DNA from: Polaromonas sp. JS666
GTDB taxonomy: Bacteria > Pseudomonadota > Gammaproteobacteria > Burkholderiales > Burkholderiaceae_C
Assembly: GCF_000013865.1 (NCBI RefSeq)
Contig: NC_007948.1
Span: 4,579,001-4,643,000, forward strand
Direction of reading: 5' to 3'
DNA: 64,000 nucleotides
Below the pieces are notes generated by a model. It saw only the letters and a list, made by a program, of their open reading frames with translations, did not search any database and was not told where the DNA came from. The position numbers were made by a program, and so were the translations under genes. Every line of letters starts with the position of its first letter. Positions within the stretch are counted from its first letter, which is position 1. Below, in pieces: positions 63,957-64,000 of this stretch.

Positions 63957-64000
63957 TTCCCATCTCCCGCGCGGCGCGCGCCGGTGGGCAACCCCACCTG
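63953..64000 (-). CDS. 3' end of a gene, probably the [2Fe-2S] subunit (cut by the window edge)
   Basis: Only the last 15 codons are present, ending RRAGDGK before a TGA that overlaps the alpha-subunit ATG. No motif is visible. By analogy with 38399-38776 and 510-830 it should be the [2Fe-2S] subunit, which precedes the alpha gene in both other modules. Confidence 0.5.
   Translation of the reverse strand, partial: QVGLPTGARRAGDGK

Noticed and set aside
1..64000. CRISPR arrays, tRNA or rRNA genes, insertion sequences, prophage genes
   Set aside because: No regularly spaced repeats, cloverleaf-like segments, transposase motifs or phage proteins were seen.

Overview
The window looks like chromosome from a beta-proteobacterium of the order Burkholderiales, probably Alcaligenaceae-like. 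This is inferred from the gene families: orphan Bug/TctC-type periplasmic binding proteins, a Burkholderiales-type Gram-negative porin, seven intact LysR regulators each beside a small catabolic operon, and many ABC importers for organic nitrogen compounds. No rRNA, tRNA, CRISPR array, phage gene, transposase or replication origin was seen. Nearly everything concerns uptake and breakdown of amino acids, opine-like compounds, polyamine-like compounds and sugar acids. It reads as an accessory catabolic region built by repeated gain, duplication and decay of modules.

Left part (1-8 kb): an HcnABC/opine-oxidase-type flavoprotein module (alpha subunit cut by the window edge, [2Fe-2S] subunit, beta subunit) with a family 5 peptide-type binding protein. 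A decayed LysR stub, a second DAO-type flavoprotein with a truncated paralogue in front of it, and two intact LysR genes follow. 8-17.6 kb: a minus-strand run beginning with a complete ferric/phosphonate/sugar-phosphate-type ABC importer, then a LOG-like protein, a family 3 binding protein, transaldolase and transketolase, with a LysR gene divergent from it.

17.6-27.7 kb: a sugar-acid-dehydratase-like enolase, a polyamine-type ABC importer with both permeases fused in one chain, an M24 creatinase-like hydrolase, a LacI-type repressor and a divergent amidase. Four CAATCGATTG-like sites flank the hydrolase and amidase and probably form the LacI regulon. 27.8-34.1 kb: amino-acid catabolism, with an XRE-cupin regulator, kbl-tdh (threonine to glycine), a LysR gene, sdaA (serine deaminase) and a glutaminase with an apparent internal deletion.

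34.2-45 kb: the most complete module. It holds a family 6 binding protein, RidA, four overlapping oxidoreductase genes (two DAO-type beta subunits, alpha, [2Fe-2S]), a four-gene PotABCD-like importer and a LysR gene with a perfect palindrome at its start. RidA hydrolyses the imines that amino-acid oxidases release, so import, oxidation and imine clearance fit one pathway. 45-53.7 kb: a decayed binding-protein gene, a porin, an Asp/Glu racemase-Bug-ArgH-like lyase operon with its LysR, then another family 6 binding protein and another Bug protein. 53.8-60.7 kb: a Dpp-type ABC importer (permease B frameshifted in a C8 run) wrapped around a second ArgH-like lyase, with a divergent LysR. 61.9-64 kb: a family 6 binding-protein remnant, RidA and an alpha/[2Fe-2S] pair, echoing the 34-39 kb module.

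The most interesting ideas are the oxidase-RidA modules, the two ArgH-like lyases inside transport operons (possible lyases for N-substituted aspartates), the pentose-phosphate enzymes attached to an ABC importer, and the LacI operator set. Substrates cannot be assigned from sequence alone.
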